The position numbers and the translations under genes are program-made. 64,000 nt of DNA from Paracamarosporium sp. OC-R06-R3 (Eukaryota > Ascomycota > Dothideomycetes > Pleosporales > Didymosphaeriaceae), in assembly GCA_019828545.1 (NCBI GenBank), contig JACVRA010000153.1, positions 248,001 through 312,000 on the forward strand, given 5' to 3'. The notes beneath the pieces are model-generated. The model was not told where the DNA came from and ran no database searches. It saw only the letters and a list, made by a program, of their open reading frames with translations. The first letter of the stretch is position 1; each line of letters opens with the position of its first letter. This document shows, piece by piece, positions 1 through 11,772 of this stretch.

Positions 1-1424
1 CGGTCTAACCAGGGGAGCAGCGAAGAAGTGGGACTTGGGGTCATTCTGCTGCGACGTCGGCGGTAGATGTAGACTGCGTGGTTAATCAGGGAGAGGGTCG
101 AGGCTGGGCGTGCAGCATCGTCTGGCATGACCATGGAGCTGAACAATTGCAGGCTAGCTGGGTGGGAGCCACACCGATGGCAGATGGCGCATGGCGCATG
201 GCGCATGTCGCACGTCGCACTCGGCTTCGACGCCGCATCCGCGGTGGTGCTGGGGACGCGTGAGGTGAAGTGAGGGTGTGCTGAGCCATTGGACGCCATG
301 CAGCATACCAGCTGCCCCATCCGCCAGCCGTGCACGATGGCGGGCTCCGAGGCGGGTGCTGGCCATCGCTGTGAGGGCGCCCAGCTGCCTGCCTGCCTGC
401 GCGTATACCCCGCCGCCGCACTCCAGGATACGGGCGGGCACTTTGTGTGCATATAGCGGCAGATGGGCCCGCTGCAACTGCCACTGCCTTCGTCTTCCTG
501 CTTTCTCACTGCTCTGCTGCCACTACCACTACCACTACCACTGCCACTACCGCTGCCTCCCCTCCCACCACCCCTCCTATCCCCGTGCTTACTGTCGCCG
601 CTGTGGCTGTCCCGATCCTCTGCACCCTGCGTCGGCGGATCGCGTATTTCCCCGCAGTCACGGCCAAACCCACGTCGATGTCTTCCTGCAGGCCTTCTTA
701 AACCGACACCTGGCCAACCACTCGTGTCCTCTCAGCTTCGTCTCTTTTGCCAGGCCGCCTGGATGCGCCTCTCTCCAGAAGCCTAGAGGCGCTCGCCTCC
801 CACTGTCGGCCCGCCGGTCCACCGCTCTAGCCAGATCTTGCACTCACGAGACCCTCCATCCGCCTCAAGTGGCCCTTCCCGAGCCCCAGCCAGCGTGACC
901 TGCCAGCGCATTGTAATTTCCCTCTGCAGCCCGCCTCGGCCTGCTCCACCCATGGCCGTGCTGTAGCGCTGCGCCAGTCTCGCAAATCCATCTAAATGTC
1001 TATTAACCCGGGATTCTTTTGGCCTCGATACACTGCTCCCCACTAGCGTCCTGCTCCATCAACAAGAACTTCATCCCACCCAGCTCTCTCCATCAACACA
1101 CAAACCATCTATTACATCCCGGCCATCTTATCCAGCACTCCTTCGCGTGTGCCCTTCCGCCTCCCGCTGCAAGTCCGTCCGCAATACCAATCCCCCGCCC
1201 GTGACCATTCTCGTGGTATCCCTATCTGGGAAATACTCGACCTCCGTTGCGTCAATCCCCACCCGCACCTTCTCGACTTCCGGACTTCGCACCAGTGCAA
1301 GATATCCAGACGTGCGCTCCCTCTTGTTCGACACCCACCATCTGGTATTCCCTCAGCAAAGTACATTCTCTGTTTTTGCAAAGTTCCATCGGTCAATTTC
1401 GGCTCCGATTCCGTTCCATTCCCA
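1..1424. other. Intergenic region and probable 5' leader of the cyclin gene
   Basis: I see no supportable gene here. The stretch is C-rich, with a trinucleotide-type repeat near 520-560, and open frames occur on both strands without recognisable domains. Its right end, from about 1000, is pyrimidine-rich and probably contains the promoter and leader of the cyclin gene. The cyclin frame is open upstream to 1149, but the residues before 1425 look like translated leader rather than protein. Confidence 0.5.
519..557. repeat. CCACTA/CCACTG simple repeat
   Basis: About six tandem copies of a CCACTA-type hexamer with slight drift (CCACTG, CCGCTG). It is a low-complexity tract and accounts for Pro/Leu- and Thr-rich spurious frames. 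Confidence 0.8.
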
Positions 1425-2375
1425 ATGATACAAGTCTGTCATCCAAACCCTCCAGCAACAGTCCTCCCTGGGCACTTCGTTGCTCCAGTGAGGCGAACAG
1501 TAAAACTCATGAATCCACCATCAGCACCAAACCCAGCAGGGGATGCTGGTGTACTCCCAGAGTTCAGCAGCCTTGGCATCCAAGATGCACCATCTCCACC
1601 AGCCGAGGAAGAACTGGACGTCATGGCCATGTCCCGCGAAACCGCCATGAAGACCTTGGTGCGCTCGGTGCTTGCGCTCGCTAATGCTGCTGGCGAGATC
1701 CCCGCAACACCGCCTCTATCACGGCCTCATACCCCACAAGGAAAGGAAAACGTTCCAGGCACGCGTCTGCATAGACGGACAGCGTCTCGACCAGCAACAC
1801 CTATCCCAGCGGAGAGGGTGCGAACATCTACCACGCAACTGGAGCAGTCTGAAGCGCATCATGACGAACCTACCATCACCACTGATATCGGTGCAGGCGC
1901 AGAGCCTGAATGGGTGCAGCGGGCGAACATGGCCCGAAAATTCTTCTCAAAATCAGTACCGAAAGTCAGTCTAGAGGAATACGTCAACCGCATACAACAG
2001 TACTGCCCTCTTTCGACAGGAGTCTGGCTAGCTGCTGGCTCCTATATTCTACGTCTGTGCCTCATCGAAAAGTCTGTTCCACTCACACACCGTACGATGC
2101 ACAGACTGGTTCTTGCGAGCTTAACGACGGCAATGAAGACGCTCGAGGACCATAGGTGGCCACAAAAGCGGCTGGCAGCAGTAGGTGGCGTCGATGAGAT
2201 AGCTCTGAGTCGGTTAGAGCTTTGCGTTGAGTTCCTTCTTTCTTTTGACTTACAGTTCCTTCAAGAGGGCCGGCTGAGGGATTCCACGGTCGCGCTGCAG
2301 AAGGCAGGCCAGGCCGCAGTCATGACTACTAAGCTGCCGCCATCATTCAACCTGAGAATACCAAAGCAACGGTAG
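1425..2375 (+). CDS. Pho80-type (PCL) cyclin
   Basis: This single-exon gene encodes about 316 residues and is probably the regulatory partner of a Pho85-like CDK. The first ~175 residues are proline- and serine-rich and look disordered. Residues ~178-280 carry the cyclin box, including the stretches SLEEYVNRIQQY and TMHRLVLASLTTAMK and a closing segment ending LLSFDLQF, as in the PF08613 family. In this family the CDK-cyclin pair acts in nutrient or phosphate signalling, glycogen control or polarity, and the sequence does not say which. Starts at 1425 and 1509 are both plausible. I chose 1425 because residues between the two are compatible with the family's variable N-terminus, while the in-frame extension to 1149 reads like leader. 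No introns were needed. Placement in the Pho80/PCL group is by pattern recognition. Confidence 0.8.
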   Translation: MIQVCHPNPPATVLPGHFVAPVRRTVKLMNPPSAPNPAGDAGVLPEFSSLGIQDAPSPPAEEELDVMAMSRETAMKTLVRSVLALANAAGEIPATPPLSRPHTPQGKENVPGTRLHRRTASRPATPIPAERVRTSTTQLEQSEAHHDEPTITTDIGAGAEPEWVQRANMARKFFSKSVPKVSLEEYVNRIQQYCPLSTGVWLAAGSYILRLCLIEKSVPLTHRTMHRLVLASLTTAMKTLEDHRWPQKRLAAVGGVDEIALSRLELCVEFLLSFDLQFLQEGRLRDSTVALQKAGQAAVMTTKLPPSFNLRIPKQR

Positions 2376-2960
2376 CGTATACAAAACCCAATTTCACAGT
2401 CGCTGGCATCGCGGATCATTTCTACATGGGTTTGGTGTCTTGGTACACATATATAGCCTTGGCTAGGGCTCTTGTACGATAAGTAGGATCAGTTTTGGGT
2501 TTGCCCGTCCATGGCATGGCTTCCAGAAGGAGTTCTGAGCCGTTGAGATACCACATAGCACACAAAAGCACATTGTTGAGTTCCTACAAACGTGCCTTTT
2601 AAATGTTTTCGCCCAATCAATAGTAAGGTTTTTCGTGGCGTAGAGAGGACGCGGTCTAGTTTTTGTTGTTCCCAACCTGAGGAATGCACGTTACCGGCTA
2701 GATCAAGATTAGCGGCGGGAGCGAAGATCCCAAGCTTGGCTCAGTGCCCCTGGCGCGCAATCGATACGCGCCACATGTGAAATCAAGCTCAGACCCAACT
2801 CAACGTCCTACGACTTCTCGTTTCACGCTCGCTGACGGCCACAATCCTTCGCGCATACTCCGCTGCACCCGTATACCCCCACCCTCGCTACCCCGCGTCG
2901 CATTGGATCGCCAAGTCGCTCGTTCGCTCCGTTTGTCGCTACCCTTCTCTCGTCGCAGCC
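2376..2960. other. Intergenic region
   Basis: No gene is visible. It holds the 3' flank of the cyclin gene and the promoter of the Kre9/Knh1-like gene; the last ~100 bases before 2961 are pyrimidine-rich, as in many fungal core promoters. Confidence 0.5.
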
Positions 2961-3947
2961 ATGGGCCGGTTCCTGGCGCCGCTGGTAGTTCTGACTGCCC
3001 TCACAACGTTGGCGAGCGCTGGCATCCAGATCACAAAGCCGAAAGCGAACGACGAGCTCACAGCCGGTGACGCAATCGAAGTGGAGTGGAAGGAGAGCGG
3101 CAGTGGGCCAGATCTCGACGACCTCACCACATACCAAGTGTTCCTGAGTGCAGGACCAAACGATCCCGGGAACACGAATACAATTGTTAGTTGGATTTCG
3201 TAACTAAGATGTACGAAGATGCTGATACCATGAATCAGAATTATGTTATAACGTCGTCTGGCAACTTCGCACAGGGAGGAAAATCAGCACAGGGCAAAAT
3301 TCCTACGTCAGTGGGAGGGAACTCACCTAAAAATGCATAGTATGTATGCCAGAAGCAACGTATCGTTGTTCTTTACTGACTAGCATGCTCCAGCTACGTC
3401 AAGATTATCGCGACTGGAGCGAAGGGCGGCACCTACACAGTCTTTTCAAGTCGCTTCTCCTATAAGGGTATGACTGGCACTTTCTCCAGTGCCTTTACTG
3501 CCGCTATGAAAGATGTGTCTGGTACGTCTGGTCCGTCAGCGGTCGACACCACCGTCAAAGATGCGGCAGACGCCTCGAAAGTGGCAGACGACGAATACGA
3601 TGTAGAATACACAATGCAGACGGGCGCTACGCGATACGCGCCCATGCAGCCTGTACCTCCGACGAAGATCACAGCCAAAACGGCCAAGCCACAATACCCA
3701 ACGAGCTCCGTAGCAATTGCGAAGACATTGCTGCCGATTCCAAGCCAACAGACTACGATTACACAGAGTCAGACGCATAAGGTCTCTAGCATAGAGAATA
3801 CGGTACGTGTGGGCAAGGGCAACTTAATGGCTATGCTATGGTCAAACTTGCGACTTTTTGGATAAAGGCTAACGTGGATAACAGGTTGCAGCGGCCCCTA
3901 TGCCCTCAGATGATATGGCTAAGTTTTTGAGGCGATGGGAAGATTAG
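2961..3947 (+). CDS. Secreted Kre9/Knh1-like N-terminal domain protein
   Basis: Four exons (2961-3185, 3239-3339, 3394-3802, 3885-3947) join in phase to give 265 residues. The first ~20 form a signal peptide (FLAPLVVLTALTTLASA). Residues ~22-115 match the yeast Kre9/Knh1-like N-terminal domain: ITKPKANDELTAGDAIEVEW, a FLSAGP strand, and YVKIIATG later in the domain. In known families this domain occurs in cell-surface proteins tied to beta-1,6-glucan assembly. The rest is Ser/Thr/Ala-rich linker, likely O-glycosylated. The protein ends FLRRWED, with no hydrophobic GPI-anchor tail, unlike many relatives, so it may be a soluble secreted form. All three introns have GT-AG ends. The family call is good; the exact role is unknown. 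Confidence 0.78.
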
Positions 3948-4448
3948 GTTCATCAACACGGTAGGATAGTTATAGGATAGTTATATGGCGTTACTGGTGA
4001 AGGCGTTGATGAAGAGTTATCTGGCGGGGTGCTGCACGATTGGGAAGGTTCTATGGAAGCACTGCTTGTTCTGAAGTTCATATAGCATTATAGCGTAGAA
4101 GCTTACATGAGTGGGATATTATAAGCCGTCGGGACGTGTAACTCCGAGCCCCGAATGCGAGCTTCCAATGTTCCTGAATATTACTTGAATGTTTTCTCTA
4201 GCCTGCCGAGGTTCCTATCATTCCTTCTCGAGCCCCTCTCCTTCCTCTTTGGGGTTGACAGCTCCCGGGCGCCGCTGCTAACCGCCGAACACGAGTACCC
4301 CACCACCCCACTATCAGCGGCTTGAGCCTCGTGCTTCAAGACACTCGTCAGCATAGCTCCGGCACATATTGCGACCCTTTGACCCCTCAAGCATACAACG
4401 CCTAGTTTCCGCCCTAAATCAGAACCTTTCCATTAGATTGACATCATT
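3948..4448. other. Intergenic region
   Basis: It contains the 3' flank of the Kre9/Knh1-like gene, with a short direct repeat of 'ggatagttat' near 3963-3983, and the promoter of the prolidase-like gene. No gene is seen. Confidence 0.5.
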
Positions 4449-5955
4449 ATGGGCACAGCCGAGAACTACGAAGAGGTCCTCAAGGGCAAATACCCAGCCA
4501 AGGCACACGCGAAAAAGGTCGCAGACTGGATCATTGCAAAAGGGGGCGACAAGACAGGAACAATCTATCTAGAGGCCCAGAAAGACCGTTTACTTGAGGT
4601 AATTGACCGCACGCATAGCAAGGGCTATCAAAGGCAATCCCGTTAACAGAGCTTAGGATAACGATGAAGCTGCACCATTCAGACAGCGAAGGTTTTTCTA
4701 CTACTTGAGCGGTTGCAACTTGTCGGATTCCTATCTCACCTACGACATTGGCAGCTCCAAGCTCACGCTCTTTATCCCTCCCATCGAGCCCGAAGAGGTT
4801 ATCTGGTCCGGTCTACCTATGACCGTTGAGCAAGCGAAGGAAAAGTACGATGTTGATGAAGTCAAGACCACCGTCGAAGTCAACTCGCACCTAGCGTCTG
4901 CATCAACCAGCGCCCAGTCCACTGTTTTCGCTATCCCTGAGCAGGTCTCAGACGACATCACCTTCCTCTCGTACAAGCAGAAGAACTTCGACCTCCTGAA
5001 AATCGCTATCGAAACCTGTCGTGTCACCAAGTCGGAGTATGAAGTTGCCCTGCTCCGTAAAGCTAACGTGATCTCGACAGCCGGGCATGTCAACGTCATG
5101 AAGGCAGCCTCACAGGCGAAGAACGAGACGGAGCTGGAAGCTGTGTTTATCAAGTCGTGTCTCGAGCGAAATGCAAAGAACCAATCTTACCACTCCATCG
5201 TCGCTGCAGGAGAGAACGGGGCTACCTTGCACTATACCCCTAATAACGCATCCATCACGAACCAAAACCTGCTGCTTCTAGACGCCGGATGCGAGTGGGA
5301 TAACTACTGCGCAGACATCACGCGGACCTTCCCACTAAAAGGAGAATTCACCGAAGAGTCGCTAGGAATCTACAAAATCGTGCAAGAGATGCAAAAGCAG
5401 ACCATCGCCGTACTCAAAGCAGATGTCCTCTGGGACGGCGTGCACGAACTAGCGCACAAAGTGCTTATCGACGGCCTGCTCAAGCTCGGCATCCTCAAGG
5501 GCCCCGCAGACGAGATTCTAAAAGCGAGGACGAGCGTGGCGTTCATGCCACATGGCTTGGGTCACTACTTGGGTATGGACACACACGACACGGGAGGCAA
5601 CGCAAACTACAAGGACACCGACTCCCTGTTCAAGTATCTGCGAGTGAGGGGCACGCTGCCGGCGAAGAGCGTCGTTACCGTAGAGCCGGGATGCTATTTC
5701 TGCCGGTTTATCATCGAACCGTATCTCAAGGATCCTGAGCAGTCCAAGTACATTGACAAGGAGGTGTTGGATAAGTACTGGAGCGTTGGTGGAGTGAGGA
5801 TCGAGGGTAAGTTGAGGGATTTGTAAGAAGCGTGCTTGTGCTTGTGCTAATGCGGTGTTGCAGATAACATCCTGATCACTGAAGATGGATATGAGAATCT
5901 TACGCCGACGCCCAAGGAAATCGATGAGATTACTAAGATCATTAAGAGTGGGTGA
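4449..5955 (+). CDS. Xaa-Pro dipeptidase/aminopeptidase (prolidase type, M24B)
   Basis: Three exons (4449-4598, 4657-5806, 5864-5955) give 463 residues, the usual length for fungal prolidase-type PEPP enzymes. These cytosolic enzymes release the N-terminal residue ahead of proline and use two divalent metal ions, usually manganese. All five expected metal ligands can be placed: Asp259 in LLLDAG, Asp270 in CADITR, His353 in [10 protein letters not shown], Glu393 in VTVEPG and Glu433 in GVRIE. The last one lies at the exon 2/3 junction. The N-terminal ~200 residues are the creatinase-like domain. The start at 4449 has A at -3 and gives the expected N-terminus. No signal peptide or oddities were seen. 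Confidence 0.93.
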
Positions 5956-6755
5956 GGTATGTGAGAACGATGAGGGGTCGAGTTGGACTTGTTTCTCTTA
6001 CCTCCCACGGAAGGATGTATATCGTTTCGATGGGAAGGAAGGTGAGGCGGGTGTTTCCCGTTGTTGCAATAGTATTTAAGTAGCATCACTCAGACATGCA
6101 ACCATCTATCACGATAAAAAACAGTCTTCAATGACACTATCTTTCTGCAGACGCATAGCAGTGTCCTTGAAGACGCTCACTTCCTTCTAGGGGAAGAACA
6201 CCCCGTTGAGCAGATGTAGCGAGATGTCGAAAGGAGCTTCGAGGATCAAGTCGAGGTAAGTAGCATAGAGCGCGCGGGTGAGAGATAACGCTATTGTCGA
6301 GATCGCCGCGTGAACATGACACACGCGACTCATAGCTTTCAACCTCTCCGTCTCCATCAGAGGTTAAAGCGATAGAATGTGCAAGACCTGAAAAAGCACG
6401 CTGCCAAGTACGGCGTATCCCGGGTGCACGTCCGCGTATCAAAGTTGCTGCGAAATACTTGAGTGTCGTTGCTGCCCAAGATCACATCGCCCTGTCCATA
6501 TAACATTCGCCGAGTATCTTCCTCTCCGGCCTAATCGTGGACCGAACTTTCCGTACGACGAAATTCTCCCTTCTCGCTGCTACCATGTTGACAGCCGTCG
6601 GTGTGCTCGCCATGCCGCCAATTGAGGAATTGAGACTTGCTGCCAGCTTTGCGTCTGGGGGGTTTGTCTTGGGATTTGATGTCCCGTCTTTGGGGGTTGG
6701 CTTCGGGGGTGATTGGGTTACAGAGGATGTTGTGTGTATAGTCAAACGTCGTAGA
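5956..6755. other. Intergenic region between convergent genes
   Basis: It lies between the 3' ends of the prolidase-like gene and the Zn2Cys6 regulator. A 90-codon plus-strand frame at 6537-6809 begins with a signal-peptide-like stretch (FSLLAATMLTAVGVLA), but it overlaps the regulator's last exon antisense and has no recognisable domain, so I do not call it. Confidence 0.45.
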
Positions 6756-9228
6756 CTAGAAGATGTCGAAGCCTGGGTTCATCGTAACGCTGATGGGTTC
6801 GATCTGTGAGAAAGTCTCGTACATCTCTGTCGACATGTCGAGGAGATTGAAGCCCATTGAATCGTCCATTTCTCCTAGATAAGGTTGGTCGAGCAGTATT
6901 GAACTTCCTTGTTGATTGGCGGATTCGTGAGGTTGGAAGTTGTCAATGGCTGTCGGTGCGTCCGTGGACATGGGAGGAAGTGGGTGGCCTGCTGTTGATT
7001 GAGTCTCGTAGTTGCTCGATGCAGACGGAGGCGCAATCATTGTTTGTATACCGAGTGTCTCGAGCTCTCTTGTTATCAGATCCGAAGCTGTAGCGATTAC
7101 TTCAACTAGATTAGCATGTATTTGGCAGGTTACAAGATCGACATACCTGGATTGGTAGCTTTTAGTCGATCTAGGGCTGCTACGCAGAATGATAATCTTT
7201 CTAAAGTGCTGGGCGCAGCGTGGCCTATAGCTTGGACTTCCAGTAAGAAGATGGATGCCGCTGTGTAGACACTGTACGCTAGACTCAGGACAACGTGCCC
7301 ATCGCCAAAAGTACGCTTGTACAAGTCAAATAAAGCAATGATCGATGTTGCTGATGACATGCATTGGATGAGCGGGTTGTCGTCAGCCATCGTACCTGCC
7401 AGCTCTGACTCGCGACTCAATTTCAGTTTCGCGCGATTTGTTAAGATATTGATGGTGTGATAGAGGCAACTATTTGGGTTATGCGAGTTATTAAAGTGCT
7501 CTTGAGGGGTACGTACTTAAGAGTTACGACATGGCTTGGAGGGCATTCTAGTTGTGGGTCGGGAAGGTTGATCTTGAGGTGATCCGGGAGGTCGCGCCAC
7601 CAATTTCGCAGCTTGGAGTTCTGTGAATGTGCACACTTATAAGCATGAGATCGAGGCAGCTCTCTCGAAGGATTATAAAGATTAATCAAGATCTCGTTCA
7701 GGATCTCTGCAAGCCCGCACATCTGAATGAAGCAAGAGATGGAGTGAGCTTGCTTGGGTCGATAATTGGAAGAGAGGAGACCGTGCGGTGTCCAAGGCTC
7801 AATCTCTGCGGTATCATCCACTGTGACAGAAGTCAGTGCCTTACATATTCTCGTGAGTAGGAAAACTAATACTCAAGACCCGTGGAGGACTTATCTCCGA
7901 ATTCTGCAGAATGGGTGAGCGCCCAAAGTAGAGTGATATCAGTTTGTCCCAAAAGTAACAGCTCCAGAACAGGCGATGTCGAATCTCTATGTCCTCTGCT
8001 GAGAGATGGCCTGCGCTTGCGTATCTCTTGCCATCAACGCAAATTCCCATGTCATCGATCAGCCGGAATGCCATGCCACTATATAACCAAGCTTGAGTCC
8101 TATTACCGCAGCCGCACTGTTGAGCGCTTAGTAATAATAGGGCTTGTACCGTTGGAATCTTGCTGTGTCCATGTTGTACATCTTCGAATAGATCTCTGAG
8201 TGCAATCTTCGAAAACGCTGCGCCGTTATCGAAAGGTGCGAGCAATTCGTTCATGCCTGGCTCGCCGCGACACCACCGTACGGAATGCGAGAGTACTGCA
8301 TTTAATAGTGCTTGCGAAAAATATGGACCCCCAGTTTTCATGTCACCTAGTTGCTAGTTTTAGTGATTAGAATGCATGTATTACTGGATGTTCGTACGAG
8401 TAAAAGCTGGTCTATACACGAAATTGAACAATGGCTGTACCCAGCAGAAGTGTGAGTCTAGGAGTGATCGAAACGGTTCCTATGTCAGCTCATTAGCCTG
8501 ACGAGAAACTATTATCAACAATCTTATCTTACTGGGATATCTGCAAGTCTTTCGTATGCTCTCTCACGCCAGGCGCTATTCATAAGGATTTCCTTGTCGG
8601 AAGCTGTTCCATAAGCTGCACGATTCTGATCAATCATATGATGTGTGCTATCGGGTAACTGGAAAAGACTTGTAGATCCATGGTATGATAGCCTTCCGTC
8701 TGCTTCGATCCTCAAGGCTTCCACCGCTCGAGGCGGACTAAGACTAGGCTGATCGTCGGATGCTCGGTCCAAGTTCTCTGGAGCATCATTAACTGTAGTG
8801 TTACTGTTATTCTTCTGCGCTTCCAAAAGTGCGATCTGGAGCTGCTCGACACGTTGTTCAAGTCGTTGTGTGTAAGACAGAGTTGGAGATCTGTCGTCAA
8901 TGAGCCTGTTGTCACCACCACGAATGGGATTAAGCAATCTGATATCGAAGGTCACGATGAACGGAAGAATAGAGAATTACGTGCGGTCGGAAAGCGATGA
9001 TCAACTAGTTCAATTTTCCTTACAGTTTGTAGATGCATGTGTCTTTGCGAGCTTGACATCGATTGCAGATCGGGTGCATAGCATCGCATTTCACCTGGAA
9101 CAAGACATTAGCGCCACCTTTGACAAGCCAGGTCCCCACGGGGAAATGCTTGCCTTTCGCTTGCGGCATGCCTCGCATGAGAACGCGCTCTTTTTAGGGT
9201 GGCGTTTCTGGATTGGTGTGTTTTCCAT
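6756..9228 (-). CDS. Zn2Cys6 fungal-specific transcription factor
   Basis: Eight exons (9228-9154, 9094-9024, 8938-8533, 8479-8398, 8346-7873, 7820-7517, 7469-7147, 7105-6756) close in phase to 694 residues. The zinc cluster is complete: Cys18, 21, 28, 35, 38 and 45, with spacing C-x2-C-x6-C-x6-C-x2-C-x6-C. It is followed by a short coiled coil (QRLEQRVEQLQIALLEA), then the fungal transcription factor regulatory domain (PF04082) from about residue 190, with hallmarks FNFVYRPAF, MKTGGPYFS, LFWSCYFWDK, IWTP-like EPWTPHGL and AYSVYTAASIF. Intron 1 splits the zinc cluster after RKRK and has a GC donor; intron 7 is only 41 bp. A CGG-N7-CCG element lies 47 bp upstream of the start codon. Its location beside a permease and an amidohydrolase suggests it is the pathway-specific activator; the inducer is unknown. 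Confidence 0.9.
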
Positions 9229-9935
9229 TTTTCATGTGCTTTCCTCTTCAATTGCATTCGATCGTAAGTAGGTCTCGGTCATGTTCCGTACTTTCAACTT
9301 TGCTGCAGTGTATGATTATTGGGACTGTCAGTGCTTGCGAACCACGTGTGGAAAAGCAATGCACTACTGTTAGCCTCGGTCAATATCCGAACCTTCCCCA
9401 CTCTCCACTTTACCCCAAGGTGGCTCCACCAACAAAGTTCCTTTCGATTCAAGGCATCATTACTCGCTCAATGGTCTATGCTCAGTATGCGCATTGCTCT
9501 ACGGAGGTCCCCCGACTTTGCTGGATAGTTTAGTGGAAATGGAAGGGTTTCGGGAAACTGTACGCGATCAGCTAAATCCGCATCTTCGGGTTTATCCATA
9601 TTATTGCTGTCGTGATTCTCAAGCATTGTTATGGTGTCCCTGCGAGATTTCGCTATCTAATCGACTTTTCTTTTCTTGGTGTGGGTTTGAATATTTCGAG
9701 TCTAAAGATGGTGTTGATCTTATCCGTGTGTAGCAACTGCTGTTACTAGAGCAGTGACTCGTATTTCAGTCATATACTATTGATGGCCGGTAAGAGAGCA
9801 TTTGCTAATCCTTGAATTCCTCCTTCACATAAAGCTTCACCATTGGAAAATGCATGGTATGGAGTCATTGCCTATATTAATCAATAGCTTGGAAGTTCGA
9901 TAATGGTCAAAGAATCAAGCCAACGCCTGATAGTT
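9229..9935. other. Intergenic region upstream of the regulator
   Basis: It holds the regulator's promoter, including the element at 9276-9288, and the 3' flank of the MFS permease. No gene is seen; short frames on the plus strand lack domains. Confidence 0.5.
9276..9288. promoter_or_regulatory. CGG-N7-CCG element upstream of the regulator gene
   Basis: The sequence CGG TCATGTT CCG is an inverted pair of CGG triplets with a 7-base spacer, the type of site bound by Zn2Cys6 dimers. It lies 47 bp before the regulator's start codon and closely matches the two elements in the permease/amidohydrolase promoter, which suggests autoregulation. Confidence 0.6.
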
Positions 9936-11541
9936 CTAGGCACGAAAATCCCCCTCACGCTGCTCAACTGTACACTTAATTTCGGTCTTTCCATGGAAAG
10001 AATCTTCATGTTCCGTTTGCGGTTCAAGCCTCGACCTCCAACATTTATACCAAGAGCAATCGAAGAGTTCGTGCATGCGCTCCAAAGGCACACCCTTCGT
10101 TTCAGGTGCCCATAATCCCAGCACAACGATGCCAACTGTGCAAATCATGGCCCAGAACACGTATGCACCCCATTTGTCGAGAGCAGCCAGCATGACAGGT
10201 GTCACTCGCACGACAGCGAATTGGTAGAACCAATGGAGCGCCATGGTGGTTGCGTATGCAAAACTGCGAGTCTTAGTTGGGAAGATTTCCGTCCCGTAGA
10301 TGTATGGAATCGTGCACAGCCCGATAGACCATCCAGTCGCATAGATGAAGACCGACGCAATTGCAGCATCAGATGCGTGTTGGTTCCCTTGACCGATGGC
10401 ACCAAAATAGATGGCCATGTAAATATGCGTAACTCCTTGAAGAGTCAGACCGGCTAACATGCAGCGTCGTCGGCCGAGCTTATCAATTAGACCCCAGGCA
10501 AAGATCATCGTTATGAATAGCTTTACCAAACCGTAGGCTCCAGATGTGATGAGTGAGGTTTCGGAACCCTTAACGCCCGCATACTGGAAGATGTCGCTTA
10601 TATAATACGTAATTCCGTTCCCACCTGTCCATTGTGCTATGGTGTGCAGTGCGATGGCGAGGAAGTATCGACTACGCAAGTTGGCATCCGTGAAGCACTC
10701 TTTTGCTATTTGAGGCATGGAGGTCTTCGATAGCTCAACCAGTGTATTAGCCTCCAGCTCGGTTCTTTCGTACTCGGCTATAAGCGCTTGGTCATTGAAG
10801 GACATTCCTCGCAGCCGAGCGAGGGCAGCGATGCAGTCGTCTCGGCGGCCCCGAGAGGCGAGCCATCGAGGGCTCTCTGGAATCCAAAAGGAGCCAAAGA
10901 AGCAGAAGCCGACCGGGATCAATGGGATCATTTGAACAACCTGCCATTGCGCTCTGCCTTGGGCCATATGCTTACTGACACCATAGTTGATGAAGAAACC
11001 TAGGGATAGGAAAGAAAGCAGTACCACCATGTACATGCTGACCACCATTCCTCTAGACCGTGTTGGTGCGATCTCGGACAGGAAGAGTGGTGAAATGACT
11101 GTGAGGCCGCCTGCTCCGAGACCTCCCCAGATCCTGGCAAAGAGAAGGAATCCGAATATACCAGATGAAAACACTTGCATTAGGATGCCGCTGGCCCATA
11201 CCAGTACTGCGAGTCTGTAAGACCATAACCTTCCGATCTTATCGTTGAGAAAGTAGGCAATCAAGGCTCCAAATGCGGCTCCGAGCACACCAAATGAGCT
11301 GATGTTGGCGGTACGATTGGCAAGCCCAGTTGCATTGCCGACCCAGAGACTCTTGTTCAAACCGTAGTCAGCCTTGAATGCTGGCAAGGTTACACTCGCG
11401 CTGAATCCTCCCTCATCATAACCTAGAACCACTGGTGAGAAATCGAAAGATTCACGGAAAGCGACGCATACCTTTTGGAATACCACCAGCTGCCAGAATA
11501 ACTACAGCAAGTAGATAAAAGGGGGGCATCCTCGGGGCCAT
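9936..11541 (-). CDS. MFS sugar/quinate-type permease
   Basis: Two exons (11541-11472 and 11431-9936) give 521 residues. The 40-bp intron is short but needed, because the first exon runs into a stop (CCG TGA) without it. The protein has about 12 membrane segments and the sugar-porter signatures: GYDEGGFSASVT after TM1, NDKIGRLWSYR in loop 2-3, PESPRWLASRGR before the central loop, DKLGRRRCML in loop 8-9 and PETKGVPLERM after TM12. Its closest flavour is the quinate/hexose group of fungal sugar transporters, but substrate cannot be read from sequence. It shares a ~510-bp divergent promoter with the amidohydrolase, which carries two CGG-N7-CCG elements, and probably imports that enzyme's substrate or a precursor. 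Confidence 0.9.
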
Positions 11542-11749
11542 GTTGGTGGCGATTGACGAGAAGCTGCCAAATGCTGCGAATTAAAGCTGCTGAGACCACT
11601 GCGGCGGAAAGCGATTGTATATATAGAGCGCACGCACCATAATATCTGGGGAATCGCTTTTCCGGGGTATGGGGATGGTCAGAGCACTATGAAAAAGTGG
11701 TGTTGACTGTGGAGCTGGGGTAGGTTAGTGCGTCACGCGGTTTTGAATT

Positions 11750-11762
11750 CGGTCATCTTCCG
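11750..11762. promoter_or_regulatory. CGG-N7-CCG element, copy 1
   Basis: The sequence is CGG TCATCTT CCG. It differs from the element before the regulator gene (spacer TCATGTT) by one base and lies about 208 bp upstream of the permease start. Confidence 0.62.
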
Positions 11763-11772
11763 CAGATCATCT

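Noticed and set aside
6537..6809. 90-codon plus-strand frame with a signal-peptide-like start
   Set aside because: It overlaps the regulator's last exon antisense, has no domain and no cysteine pattern after the leader; evidence is too thin.
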